A DNA stretch of 64,000 bases from Xenophilus sp. E41 (GTDB taxonomy: Bacteria; Pseudomonadota; Gammaproteobacteria; Burkholderiales; Burkholderiaceae_C): NCBI RefSeq assembly GCF_003671765.1, contig NZ_QPIB01000012.1, forward strand, positions 114,758-178,757. The letters are read 5' to 3'. Position 1 is the stretch's first letter. Every line of letters begins with the position of its first letter. The position numbers were made by a program, and so were the translations under genes. Under the pieces are notes generated by a model. That model did no database searches. It worked only from the letters and a program-made list of their open reading frames with translations, and was not told where the DNA came from. This document shows positions 9,194 to 17,598 of this stretch, piece after piece.

Positions 9194-9748
9194 ATGGCAC
9201 TTCCCCAGATCCGTCTGACGCGCGAGGAGATGCGCAAGCGCGTCGCCTTCTTCCAGGACCTCAAGGGCTTCGACGGCGGCCTGCCCGACAGCCGCTACCC
9301 GAGCGCGGTGCGCAAGCTCTACAACGCGATCGGCTTCCAGCCGCCCAAGGGCAAGGGCGGCACCGAGGTGGTCTCGCCGGTGGGCGCGCAGGCCGCCGCC
9401 AACTCGGCGATCCCGATCAGCGAGGGCTTCAACCTCGGCTTCTGCGAGGCCAAGCCGGGCAACGGGCCGATGATGCACAACCACGACACCAACGAGACCT
9501 TCATGCCGCTGACCGGCCGCTGGCGCTGCTCGTGGGAAGTCGACGGGCAGGTCGAGTACTTCGACGTCGGGCCGTGGGACGTGTGCTCGTTCCCGCCCGG
9601 CGTGAACCGCCGCTTCGAGAACATCACGCACGAGGAGGCCGACCGCACCCACTTCCTGATGTTCGTGATCAGCGGCAACGCGCCCGAGGCCGACTTCACC
9701 GACGAGGCCAAGAAGACGCTGCGCGAGGAGGGCTACCTTGCCGCATGA
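9194..9748 (+). CDS. Cupin-domain protein
   Basis: A 184-aa single-domain cupin, cytoplasmic (no signal peptide). The metal-binding cupin motif 1 is visible as GPMMHNHDTNETFMPLTGRW (two His and Glu), with motif 2 in FPPGVNRRFEN. Cupins of this type occur in aromatic or organic-acid degradation clusters as dioxygenases or isomerases; the exact reaction is unknown. It overlaps the following hydrolase by 11 bp and stands opposite a LysR regulator, so it is probably the first gene of a small inducible operon. Confidence 0.8.
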   Translation: MALPQIRLTREEMRKRVAFFQDLKGFDGGLPDSRYPSAVRKLYNAIGFQPPKGKGGTEVVSPVGAQAAANSAIPISEGFNLGFCEAKPGNGPMMHNHDTNETFMPLTGRWRCSWEVDGQVEYFDVGPWDVCSFPPGVNRRFENITHEEADRTHFLMFVISGNAPEADFTDEAKKTLREEGYLAA

Positions 9749-10532
9749 GCCCCCGCCCGCGCTGGCGGCCTGGTCGCGCGAGCGCGAATGGCAGCGCTTC
9801 ACCGACGGGTCGCCCGCGGTCTGGCGCTTCGCCGACAACCGCCGTGAGGCGCCGCCGCTGGTGCTGCTGCCCGGCGCGCTTGGCGATGCCAGCAGCGCCT
9901 GGCGGATCGCCGAAGCCTTCGATGCCGAGCGCCGCGTCATCGCCGTCAGCTACCCGGGCGGCTGCGACGCGGTGGCGCTGGCCGATGGTTTGGCCGCGCT
10001 GCTGCAGGCGCTGGAGATCGGGCCCGCCGCGGTCTGGGGCTCCTCGTACGGCGCCTGGTGGGCGCAGGCCTTCGCGCAGCGGCACCCGTCGCGGGTCGCG
10101 GCGCTCTGGCTGGGCAACACCTTCGTCGACGGCGCCGACGTGGCGGCCTCGCCGCTCTTCGATGCGGCCTGGCTCGCCGGCGCGACCAGCGAGGAGGTGC
10201 TCGCCCGCTGGGACGCCGCGCTCTCGGCGCGCCCCGACGATCCCCTGCGCGCGGTGCAACTGCACCTGCTGCACCACACGCTGCCGGCGGCGCAACTGCA
10301 CGGGCGGCTGCGCCAGGTCGCGCAGGCACCGGCCCTGCCACCGGCCGCGACGGCGCGACTGGTCGTCAGCGACTGCGCCGACGACCCGACGCTCGGGCCT
10401 GCGGTGCGCGAGCGCGTGCGCGCGCGCTACCCCGAGGCCCGTGCCGTGCACCTGCCCAACGGCGGCCACTACCCGCACATCGTGGCCCCCGGGCCGCTGG
10501 TCGACGCCATGCGCGCCTGGCTGACGCACTGA
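9738..10532 (+). CDS. Alpha/beta-hydrolase fold enzyme
   Basis: A 264-aa alpha/beta hydrolase. The oxyanion region is LVLLPGALGDASSAWR, the nucleophile elbow WGSSYGAWW (GxSxG), and the terminal histidine probably lies in LPNGGHYPH; the catalytic Asp is likely in SDCADDP. The frame begins at TTG 9738 inside the end of the cupin gene; no ATG or GTG in this frame gives a better N-terminus, so TTG with translational coupling is preferred but not certain. The substrate is unknown, probably an ester or C-C bond intermediate in the same pathway as the cupin. Confidence 0.8.
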   Translation: MPHEPPPALAAWSREREWQRFTDGSPAVWRFADNRREAPPLVLLPGALGDASSAWRIAEAFDAERRVIAVSYPGGCDAVALADGLAALLQALEIGPAAVWGSSYGAWWAQAFAQRHPSRVAALWLGNTFVDGADVAASPLFDAAWLAGATSEEVLARWDAALSARPDDPLRAVQLHLLHHTLPAAQLHGRLRQVAQAPALPPAATARLVVSDCADDPTLGPAVRERVRARYPEARAVHLPNGGHYPHIVAPGPLVDAMRAWLTH

Positions 10533-10569
10533 CCGACCCCTCGAAGAACACCCTCACGGAGACACCACC

Positions 10570-11553
10570 ATGCCCCCCATCCATCGCCGCCAGGCCCTCG
10601 CTCGTCTGGGCCTCGCAGCACTCGCGCCCGGCGCCCTGGCCCCGGCCCGCGCACAAGGCAAATGGCCCGACAAGCCCATCAAGCTGGTGGTGCCCTTCGC
10701 CGCCGGCGTATCGCCCGACGTCGTGGCGCGCATCGTCAGCGAGCCGCTGGGCCGCGCGCTCGGCCAGCCGCTGCTGGTGGACAACCGCGCTGGCGCGGCC
10801 GGCATCATCGGTGCCGAGGTCGCGGCCAAGAGCCCGGGCGACGGCTACACGCTGTTCATGACGGTGAACTCGATCATGGGCATCAACCCCAACGTCTAAA
10901 CACGGCTGCCCTACGACACCTTTCGCGACTTCGCGCCGGTGACGCAGGTGGCGCTGGTGCCCTACGTGCTGGTGACCGGCCCGCAGCAGCCCGACCGCAG
11001 CCTGAAGGACCTGCTCGCGCGCGCCAAGGCCAACCCCGGCGCGGTCGAGTACGGCTCGCTGGGCGTGGGCTCGGGCCCGCACGTGGTGATGGAGATGATG
11101 AACAACATGGCGGGCGTGAAGATGGTGCACATCCCGTACAAGGGCAGCCCGCTCACCGACGTGATGGCGGGGCAGGTGCCGCTGCGCTTCGAGCCCGCGA
11201 CCACGGCGATCCCGCTGGTCAAGAGCGGCAAGCTGCGCGCACTGGCCATCACCAGCCCCAAGCGCAGCGCCACCCTCCCCGACACGCCGGCCGTGGCCGA
11301 GCTGCTGCCCGGCTACGACGGCGATGGCTGGCAGGGCTTCTACGTGCCGGCGGCCACGCCCAGGGAGATCGTGGCGCGCTACAACGCCGAGATCGTCAAG
11401 GTGCTGCAGCTGCCCGAGGTGCGCAACAAGCTGGTCGAGCTCGGCCTGCAGCCGGTGGGCAACTCGGTCGAGGAATTCGCGCGCATCTCGCGCAGCGAAT
11501 ACGACAAGTGGAGCCGCATCGCCAAGGCGAACAACATCCGCATCGACACCTGA
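10570..11553 (+). pseudogene. Bug/TctC-type tripartite tricarboxylate receptor, nonsense-interrupted
   Basis: Periplasmic solute receptor of the tripartite tricarboxylate (Bug) family. It has a Tat/Sec-like leader (MPPIHRRQALARLGLAALAP), then KPIKLVVPFAAGVSPDVVAR, GAAGIIGAEVAAKSPGDGYT and SIMGINPNV, where codon 110 is TAA (10897-10899). The same frame continues with TRLPYDTFRDFAPVTQVALV and runs to a normal C-terminus at 11553. Family members have a Tyr at this place (NPNVY.LPYDT), so one TAC-to-TAA change explains the break. Total length (328 codons) is normal. The gene is either recently inactivated, a sequencing error, or read through. It follows the hydrolase and precedes a convergent CoA-transferase. 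Confidence 0.9.
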
Positions 11554-11556
11554 TGC

Positions 11557-12750
11557 TCAGGTGCTGGCGGCTCCCGCCGCTGCGCCCGCGGCCAGCATCG
11601 CCTCGACCTGCGCGTCGCTGTAGCCGGCCGCGCGCAGCAGCTCCGCTGTGTGCTCGCCCAGCAGCGGGGGCTGGTGGCGGATGCCCAGGCGCTCGCCGCC
11701 GATCGTGAAGGGCAGCAGCGGCACCTTCGATTCGCTGCCGTCGTTCATGCGCACCGGCGCGAGGCCGCCGCTGGCGTTGAGGTGCGGGTCGTCGAACAGT
11801 TCCTGCGGCTTGGTGATGGGGGCGAAGGGCAGCTCGTGGCGTTCGAACACGTCCGCCAGCTCGGCCGCCGCGTGGCCGGCCAGGTGGGAGCGCAGCATCG
11901 GCATCATCCATTCGCGGGCGCGCACGCGGTCGTTGTTGGTAGCAAGGCGCGGGTCGGCCAGCATCTCCTGCAGGCCGAAGGCCTTGCAGAAGACCTGCCA
12001 CTGCCGATCGCTCACCACCGCGAGGAAGATCTGCTCGCCGTCCTTCACCGTGAAGACGTCGTAGATGCCCCAGGCCGAGATGCGGCTGGGCATCGGGTCG
12101 GCGGCCTTGCCGGTCGCGGCGAACTGCATCATGTGCTGCGCCACCAGGAAGATGTTGTTCTCGAACAGGGCCGACTGCACCTCGCAGCCTTCGCCGGTGA
12201 GCTCGCGCTGGCGCAGGGCGGCCATGGCGCCGATGGCGCCGAACATGCCGCCCATGATGTCGTTGACGCTGGTGCCCGCGCGCAGCGGGTCGCCGGCGCG
12301 CCCGGTCATGTAGGCCAGGCCGCCCATCATCTGCACGACTTCATCGAGGGCCGTGCGGTGGTCGTAGGGCCCGGGCAGGAAGCCCTTGTGGCTCACGTAG
12401 ATGAGCCGTGGGTTGATGGCCTTGAGCGCGGCGTAGTCCAGGCCCAGCTTCTTCATCGTGCCCGGCTTGAAGTTCTCGCTCACGATGTCGGCGGTGGCGA
12501 CCAGCCTGCGCGCGGCCTCCAGGCCCTCGGGCCGTTTCAGGTCGAGCGCGATGCTCTTCTTGTTGCGGTTGAAGGTGGGAAAGAAGCCGGCGCCCGAGCC
12601 GAGCAGGCGCCGTGTCGCGTCGCCTTCCACGGGCTCGACCTTGATGACTTCCGCCCCCAGGTCGCCCAGCAGCAGGCCGCAGGTCGGGCCCATGACCATG
12701 TGGGTGAATTCGACGACGCGGATGCCGGTGTAGGGAAGGTTGGGGGTCAT
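11557..12750 (-). CDS. Class III (CaiB/BaiF) CoA-transferase
   Basis: Transfers CoA between carboxylic acids in organic-acid catabolism. The 397-aa protein begins MTPNLPYTGIRVVEFTHMVM, followed by GDLGAEVIKVEPVEGD and FNRNKKSIALDLKRPEG, both hallmark stretches. The likely catalytic Asp is in HRTALDEVVQMMGG. The ATG at 12748-12750 is used because the 25 residues upstream are non-homologous and run into a repeat element. With the HMG-CoA-lyase-like gene upstream it probably forms an activation-plus-cleavage pair, for example for itaconate/citramalate or a methyl-branched acid (inference). Confidence 0.93.
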   Translation of the reverse strand: MTPNLPYTGIRVVEFTHMVMGPTCGLLLGDLGAEVIKVEPVEGDATRRLLGSGAGFFPTFNRNKKSIALDLKRPEGLEAARRLVATADIVSENFKPGTMKKLGLDYAALKAINPRLIYVSHKGFLPGPYDHRTALDEVVQMMGGLAYMTGRAGDPLRAGTSVNDIMGGMFGAIGAMAALRQRELTGEGCEVQSALFENNIFLVAQHMMQFAATGKAADPMPSRISAWGIYDVFTVKDGEQIFLAVVSDRQWQVFCKAFGLQEMLADPRLATNNDRVRAREWMMPMLRSHLAGHAAAELADVFERHELPFAPITKPQELFDDPHLNASGGLAPVRMNDGSESKVPLLPFTIGGERLGIRHQPPLLGEHTAELLRAAGYSDAQVEAMLAAGAAAGAAST

Positions 12751-12792
12751 GGGGCGATGGGGCGATGGGGTTGATGGGGGATCGGGATCGGA

Positions 12793-12909
12793 CAGCCGAA
12801 CGCAGAGGGCGCGAAGGTTTCGCAAAGGGCGCAGAAAAGAAACTCAAAAAAGGTTTTCTGGTTTCTTTTGCGACTTCTGCGAGATCTTTGCGCTCTCTGC
12901 GTTCGGCTG
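12793..12909. repeat. Large inverted-repeat element, copy A
   Basis: About 50-bp arms (12793-12843 and 12861-12909) flank a short A/T-rich centre: CAGCCGAACGCAGAGGGCGC pairs with GCGCTCTCTGCGTTCGGCTG at the outer ends. The arm core GGGCGCGAAGGTTTCGCAAA is shared with elements at 44291 and 62767. It fills the gap between the CoA-transferase and lyase genes and would form a long hairpin in RNA. Confidence 0.8.
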
Positions 12910-12926
12910 CCCGCATGTGCCGCGGC

Positions 12927-13853
12927 TCAATGGGCCGACGGCGCGAAGCCCTTGGGCAGGCCCGCCTCGGGCGTCATGCCGTAGACCGGCTCGCCCGGCA
13001 GGCCCTGCATCAGCGGGCCCCGCGCGGCGATGAGTGCTTCCAGATCCACGCCAGTCGCCACGCCCATGGACTCGAACATGAAAACGAGGTCTTCGGTCAC
13101 CACGTTGCCCGAGGCGCCGGGCGCGTAGGGGCAGCCGCCCAGGCCGCCGAGCGAGGCGTCGAAGGTGGTCACGCCTTCCTCGTAGGCGGCCAGGCAGTTG
13201 GCCAGCCCCAGGCCGCGCGTGTTGTGCATGTGGGCCGCGCCGGCTCGCTCGCCCAGTTCGCTGCGCAGGCGGCGGAAAAGGCGGCGCACCTGTGCCGGGT
13301 TGGCATAGCCGACCGTGTCGGACAGCCCCACTTCCTGCGCGCCCGCCTCGGCGCACTGCACGGCCAGGCGGATCACCTCGTCTTCGTCGACACGGCCCTG
13401 CAGCGTGCAGCCGAAGGCGGTGGAGATGCCGGCCTCCAGGCGGACCTGGGGAGCCTGCTCGTCGCGCAGCGTGGCAATGGCGCGCACCTCCTCGACCATG
13501 TCCTCGGGCGTCTTGCGCACGTTGGCCAGCGAGTGGGCACGGCTGGCCGACACCGGCATCGTGAGCTTGTGCGCGCCGGCCGCCAGCGCGGCCTCGGCGC
13601 CGCGCCGGTTGGGCACCAGCGCCATCACCGTGAGGCCGGGCAGCGTGGCCGCGTGGCGCACGACCTCGGCCGCGTCGGCCATCTGCGGCAGCAGTTTGGC
13701 CGGGACGAAGGAGGCGACCTCGATCTCGCGCAGGCCGGCGGCATGCAGCGCGTCGATCCAGCGCAGCTTGTCGGCCGTGGGCATGGTGGCCTTCACCGAT
13801 TGCAGGCCGTCGCGCGGGCCGACTTCGCTGATCAGGACCTGGGCGAGCGGCAT
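12927..13853 (-). CDS. Hydroxymethylglutaryl-CoA lyase-like enzyme (HMGL/citramalyl-CoA-type)
   Basis: TIM-barrel aldol-type lyase of 308 aa. Motifs include SEVGPRDGLQ (metal/substrate Arg-Asp), VEVASFVP-like EIEVASFVPAKLLPQM, AHMHNTRGLGLAN (metal His) and GLGGCPYAPGASGNVVTED, which carries the active-site Cys loop of HMG-CoA lyases. In leucine degradation this enzyme splits HMG-CoA into acetyl-CoA and acetoacetate. Next to a CoA-transferase and an IclR regulator, and without other leucine-pathway genes, a different 3-hydroxy-3-methyl-acyl-CoA substrate is equally possible. Confidence 0.88.
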   Translation of the reverse strand: MPLAQVLISEVGPRDGLQSVKATMPTADKLRWIDALHAAGLREIEVASFVPAKLLPQMADAAEVVRHAATLPGLTVMALVPNRRGAEAALAAGAHKLTMPVSASRAHSLANVRKTPEDMVEEVRAIATLRDEQAPQVRLEAGISTAFGCTLQGRVDEDEVIRLAVQCAEAGAQEVGLSDTVGYANPAQVRRLFRRLRSELGERAGAAHMHNTRGLGLANCLAAYEEGVTTFDASLGGLGGCPYAPGASGNVVTEDLVFMFESMGVATGVDLEALIAARGPLMQGLPGEPVYGMTPEAGLPKGFAPSAH

Positions 13854-13875
13854 GCGGGCTCCGAAGAATTCATCG

Positions 13876-13914
13876 TTCTATCTTGCAGAATTTTATTTTG
13901 AAAGACAGAATTAC
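13876..13914. promoter_or_regulatory. AT-rich divergent promoter/operator region
   Basis: An A/T-rich 39-bp block stands out in the 99-bp gap between the lyase gene (minus) and the IclR gene (plus). It contains TTCTATCTTGCAGAA (an imperfect inverted repeat) and two copies of CAGAATT 19 bp apart. The placement suggests it holds the promoters and the IclR-type operator of the divergent pair. Confidence 0.5.
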
Positions 13915-13952
13915 AACCCGCGACCCTTCTTCCTGTCAATCCGCCCCCGCCC

Positions 13953-14696
13953 ATGCCCCGCAAAGCCCGCACCGAATCCCTGGCCGCCGCCGCGGCAGCG
14001 CCCGGCGGTGCCGCGGCCGTGGACCGCGCGCTGAGCCTGCTGGCGGTGTTCCGCGAAGGCGACGACGCGCTGAGCCTGGCCGAGCTGGCGCTGCGCACGC
14101 AGCTCTACAAGAGCACCGCGCTGCGCCTGCTGGCCTCGCTGGAACACGCCGGCCTGCTGCAGCGCCGGCCGGACGGGCGCTATGCGCTCGGCGCCGAGAT
14201 CGCACGCCTGCATGGCGTCTATGCCGCGGCGTTCTCGCTCGGCGACGTGGTGCTGCCGGTGCTGCAGGCGCTGGTGCAGGCCACCGGCGAGAGCGCGGCC
14301 TACCACGTCAAGCAGGGCCGCGGCGCAGAGGCGGTGCGCGTGTGCCTGTACCGCGTCGATTCGCCGCACCCGGTGCGCGACCACATCCAGGCCGGCGACG
14401 TGCTGCCGCTGTCGTCCGGCACAGGCGGGCGCGTGCTGTCGGCCTGGGACCCGGAGTGCCAGGCGGGCGCCACACCGCGCGACAAGGCGCTGTATGCCGC
14501 CATCCGCAAGGCGGGTGCGTACAGCGCCGTGGGCGACCGCTTGGCCGATGTGGCGGGCATCTCGGCCCCGGTGTTCGATGCCCAGGGCGCCATCGCGGGT
14601 GCGGTCACGCTGACGATGCCGGCGCACCGTTACGACGCGGCCTACCTCGCCGCCGTGCAGCGCGCCGCCGAGCAACTGCGTGGCAAGGTGAGCTGA
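13953..14696 (+). CDS. IclR-family transcriptional regulator
   Basis: A 247-aa regulator. The winged HTH occupies residues 25-85 (AVDRALSLLAVFREGDDALS ... TQLYKSTALRLLASLEHAGL), and the IclR effector domain about 95-245 (SGTGGRVLSAWDPE, GDRLADVAGISAPVFDAQGA). IclR proteins usually respond to small aromatic or organic acids. It is divergent from the HMGL-like/CoA-transferase pair, its probable target. Confidence 0.92.
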   Translation: MPRKARTESLAAAAAAPGGAAAVDRALSLLAVFREGDDALSLAELALRTQLYKSTALRLLASLEHAGLLQRRPDGRYALGAEIARLHGVYAAAFSLGDVVLPVLQALVQATGESAAYHVKQGRGAEAVRVCLYRVDSPHPVRDHIQAGDVLPLSSGTGGRVLSAWDPECQAGATPRDKALYAAIRKAGAYSAVGDRLADVAGISAPVFDAQGAIAGAVTLTMPAHRYDAAYLAAVQRAAEQLRGKVS

Positions 14697-14711
14697 AGGG
14701 CAGCTTCGCAA

Positions 14712-14768
14712 TCGGCCGGCAGCGCCCGTCCCATGGGCGTTGCGGCCGAATTCGTCACGGACGTGACG
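14712..14768. terminator. Two hairpins in convergent gap (possible terminator)
   Basis: Between the convergent IclR and MFS genes lie a long GC stem (CGGCC...GCGCCC / GGGCG...GGCCG) and a second hairpin CGTCAC / GTGACG. Neither is followed by a clear T-run, so intrinsic termination is only possible. Confidence 0.4.
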
Positions 14769-14793
14769 ATCTGCTGCGTCCGGCCCTGCCGGT

Positions 14794-15993
14794 TCAGGCG
14801 CGTTCGCGCGCCGTCACCCAGGCCAGCAGCGCCAGCGCCAGCAGCACGAGGCCGTAGCCCAGCGTGGTCGCGTGCAGGCCGAAGGCGCCCACGGCCAGGC
14901 CCGCCAGGATGGCCGGCACGCTGAAGGCCAGGTAGCTCAGCACGAAGAAGCTGGACATGAGGCCGGCACGCTCGTGCGGCGTCGCTGCCGGCACCAGGGT
15001 GCGCACGGCCGCGTTGAAGCCGCCGCCGAAGCCCATGCCCGCGACCACCGTGCCGCCGAAGAAGAGCACGGCCTGCTGCGCGTGCACGCCGAGCAGCGTG
15101 ATCGCCAGGCCCGCGCCCAGCAGCGCCGCGCTGGCGCGCAGCACGCGCCGCGCGGGGCGCTGGCGCACCACGTACATCGCGACGGCGCCGGTCAGCACCA
15201 GCGTGGCGATCAGGGCGCCGCCCGCGATCGGCGTGACCCGGCCGGTGACGAGCCGCGCCAGCGTGGGGCCGAGCGACAGGTAGAAGCCGCCCAGCGCCCA
15301 GCCCGCGGTGTTGAGCGGCATGAGCCGCAGCACGAGCCCGCGGGCGGCCGGCGGCACGTGCGCGCGCGGCACCATCGATGCCCAGGCACCGGGGCGGCGC
15401 GTCACGGTCTCGGGCAGGCGCAGCGCCAGCAGCGCCTGGAGCACCAGCGCGACGAGCAGGACCTCGTAGACGAGGTGCATCGGCTGCGGCGCGAACTGCA
15501 CCAGCACGCTGGCCCCCAGTGCGCCCAGCGCCATGCCGATCATGGGCGACAGGCCGTTGAAGAGCGCGCCGCGCGCCGGGTTCAGGTCGAGCAGCGTGGC
15601 GCTCAGCACGCTGGTCGCCATGCCGGTGGCGATGCCCTGGAGCACGCGGGCCGCGATGAGCCAGGCCACCGAGCCGGCCCGCCAGAAGAGCACGATCGCG
15701 CCGATCTCCAGCACCAGCGCCGCCAGGATCACCGCGCGGCGGCCGAGGTGGTCGGACAGCGCGCCGAAGACCAGGAGCGCCGCGAGCAGCGCAAAGGCGT
15801 AGCTGGAGAAGATCACCGTGAGCACCAGCGCCGAGAAGCCCCAGGCCTCGCGGTACAGCGCGTACAGCGGCGAGGGCGCGCTCGAAGCCGCCAGGAAGCT
15901 GATCACCAGCGTCACGACCAGCATGAAGGCGGCACGTGGCGGCAGGCGGCCCGGGGTGGCGGCGGCCGGCGTGGCCAGGGCGGGGGCAGACAT
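14794..15993 (-). CDS. MFS transporter, drug-efflux type
   Basis: A 399-aa major facilitator with about 12 hydrophobic segments. The loop 2-3 motif is LSDHLGRRAVIL, and RVLQGIATGMATSV is the motif C-like helix of antiporters. The start at ATG 15991-15993 leaves out a 13-codon upstream extension that overlaps the operator. It is divergent from a TetR gene with palindromic operators in between, a classic efflux pump/repressor pair; substrates are unknown. Confidence 0.9.
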   Translation of the reverse strand: MSAPALATPAAATPGRLPPRAAFMLVVTLVISFLAASSAPSPLYALYREAWGFSALVLTVIFSSYAFALLAALLVFGALSDHLGRRAVILAALVLEIGAIVLFWRAGSVAWLIAARVLQGIATGMATSVLSATLLDLNPARGALFNGLSPMIGMALGALGASVLVQFAPQPMHLVYEVLLVALVLQALLALRLPETVTRRPGAWASMVPRAHVPPAARGLVLRLMPLNTAGWALGGFYLSLGPTLARLVTGRVTPIAGGALIATLVLTGAVAMYVVRQRPARRVLRASAALLGAGLAITLLGVHAQQAVLFFGGTVVAGMGFGGGFNAAVRTLVPAATPHERAGLMSSFFVLSYLAFSVPAILAGLAVGAFGLHATTLGYGLVLLALALLAWVTARERA

Positions 15994-16006
15994 CGGGGAT
16001 TCCTTT

Positions 16007-16025
16007 AACGCAAAGACTTTGCGTT
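16007..16025. promoter_or_regulatory. Perfect 19-bp TetR-type operator
   Basis: AACGCAAAG-A-CTTTGCGTT is a perfect palindrome with 9-bp arms, placed 13 bp upstream of the MFS start. Size and symmetry fit a TetR-dimer site that would repress the exporter. Confidence 0.8.
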
Positions 16026-16052
16026 TGTGCATTGTGCGCCCCTTTGCACCCT

Positions 16053-16071
16053 AAAGCAAATTCTTTGCGTT
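16053..16071. promoter_or_regulatory. Second, imperfect TetR-type operator
   Basis: AAAGCAAAT-T-CTTTGCGTT repeats the right half of the first operator exactly and has two mismatches in the left half. It lies 12 bp before the tetR-like start codon, suited to autoregulation. The two centres are 46 bp apart. Confidence 0.7.
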
Positions 16072-16083
16072 AGCATCGACGCC

Positions 16084-16683
16084 ATGGCGACCACGGCCCC
16101 TTCTCCCTCCACGTCCCGCACCGCACCGCGCCCCGGCGGCCGGAGCGCGCGCGTGCAGGAAGCGGTGCACCGGGCCACGCGGGAACTGGCCGCCGAGCAT
16201 GGGCGCGACGCCCTCACCGTGCCGATGGTCGCCGCACGCGCGGGCGTCACGCCCTCGACCATCTACCGCCGCTGGGGCGACCTGTCCGAGCTGCTGGCCG
16301 ACGTGTCGGTCGAGCGCATGCGGCCCGAGGGCGAACCGGCCGACACCGGCTCGCTGCGCGGCGACCTGCTGGCCTGGGCCGAGCAGTACAACGAGGAGAT
16401 GTCCTCGCAGCCCGGCCGCGGGATGATGCGCGACGTGCTGGGTGCGCAGTCGCCCGACGACCGCCCCTCGTGCCGCTGCGCGAATTACGTCGCGGCGCAG
16501 ATCGGCGTGCTGCTCGAGCGCGCACGGGCGCGCGGCGAGGCCGCACCGCCGGTCGAGCGCCTCATGGACACGCTGGTGGCACCGCTGCTCTTTCGCCTGC
16601 TCTTCATGCCGGCGCCGGCCACCGCCGACGACATCGCCGGCTGGATCGACGCCAGCCTGGCCGGCGCCGATCAACCCGCCTGA
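16084..16683 (+). CDS. TetR-family transcriptional repressor
   Basis: A 199-aa repressor. The N-terminal HTH spans about residues 25-70 (ALTVPMVAARAGVTPSTIYR, preceded by a Gly/Arg-rich arm); the C-terminal helical ligand domain includes a Cys pair (PSCRCANYV). The ATG at 16084 is preferred because the upstream extension runs through the operator. It ends inside the 3' end of the convergent racemase gene (13-bp overlap). It probably controls the divergent MFS exporter. Confidence 0.9.
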   Translation: MATTAPSPSTSRTAPRPGGRSARVQEAVHRATRELAAEHGRDALTVPMVAARAGVTPSTIYRRWGDLSELLADVSVERMRPEGEPADTGSLRGDLLAWAEQYNEEMSSQPGRGMMRDVLGAQSPDDRPSCRCANYVAAQIGVLLERARARGEAAPPVERLMDTLVAPLLFRLLFMPAPATADDIAGWIDASLAGADQPA

Positions 16684-17366
16684 ACGGCACGCCGCAGCGC
16701 CGCACGCGCCAGCAGTCGCGTCGAGTCCAGCGTGGGCAGCGGCGAGTTGGCGTCGCTCATCACCAGCGGGATCTCGGTGCAGCCCAGCACCACCGCGTCG
16801 CAGCCTTCGTCCTTCATGCGCGCGAACACGCGCTGGAAGCAGGCCACCGCCTCGGCGCTGCGGATGCCCGGCACCAGTTCGTCCATGATGAAGTGCTGGA
16901 TCTCGTCGCGCTCGGCCTCGCTCGGGCGCATGTAGCCCAGCTCGCGCTCGGCGAAGGCCGCGGGGTACACCTCGCTGTCGGTCAGCCAGCGCGTGCCCGT
17001 GATGCCGATGCGCGTGAAGCCGCGCCGCACCGCCTCGTCGGCCACCACCTCGGCGATGTGCAGCCATGGGCGCGGCGAGCGCGCGGCGACGAAGTCGAAG
17101 GCCTGGTGGATGGTGTTGTCGGGGCAGACGAGGAAGTCCGCGCCGATGTCGGCGAGCTTGCGGGCCGAGCCGAGCATCAGTTCGCCCACGCCCTCGAGGT
17201 CGCCGCGCTCCAGGCAGTCGACGTACTCGGCCAGCGAGGGCGTGTGCATGGACACCTCCGGGTGCGCGTGCGGGCCCAGCACGTCGGCGCCCTCGGTACA
17301 GATCGTGCGATAGCACAGGGCCGCGCCCTCGGCGGAGCAGCCCACGATGCCGATGTGCAAATTCAT
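16671..17366 (-). CDS. Aspartate/glutamate racemase-family protein
   Basis: A 231-aa cofactor-independent racemase. Both catalytic cysteines are visible: FLVCPDNTIHQ in the N-terminal half and VVLGCTEIPLV in the C-terminal half. The start MNLHIGIVGCSAEG gives the standard N-terminal beta-strand. It may racemise Asp or a related amino acid, or act as a maleate-isomerase-like enzyme. The gene is divergent from malate synthase. Confidence 0.88.
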   Translation of the reverse strand: MNLHIGIVGCSAEGAALCYRTICTEGADVLGPHAHPEVSMHTPSLAEYVDCLERGDLEGVGELMLGSARKLADIGADFLVCPDNTIHQAFDFVAARSPRPWLHIAEVVADEAVRRGFTRIGITGTRWLTDSEVYPAAFAERELGYMRPSEAERDEIQHFIMDELVPGIRSAEAVACFQRVFARMKDEGCDAVVLGCTEIPLVMSDANSPLPTLDSTRLLARAALRRAVQAG

Positions 17367-17473
17367 CGCACCATCGTACGCAGGCTGCGTGACGGTGCCG
17401 TCAGCCGGGAGGCATTGCGCGGCCTTCGTCTTCAATTACATTCATTTTTGTCACGAATCACCGGCTGATGCGG

Positions 17474-17483
17474 AGATTAATCT
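17474..17483. promoter_or_regulatory. Palindrome in the racemase/glcB divergent gap
   Basis: AGATTAATCT is a perfect 10-bp palindrome in the A/T-richer centre of the 232-bp gap between the racemase and malate synthase genes. A candidate regulatory site; no regulator is encoded nearby. Nothing else was recognised in this gap. Confidence 0.3.
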
Positions 17484-17598
17484 TCTGCCCCGTCTCTAAT
17501 ACAGTGTGGGTCGAGCGTGGGCCGCATGCTTGCACCCTCGCGCCGACCGCCCACCCCGTGCAACCCTTTCGCGGCCCCGCCGCACGCCGAGAACACGC

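Noticed and set aside
9745-10524. An alternative ATG (9745) with an ATGA overlap after the cupin gene
   Set aside because: It opens the wrong frame, giving an Arg/Pro-rich shadow; the alpha/beta-hydrolase motifs are in the TTG-started frame.
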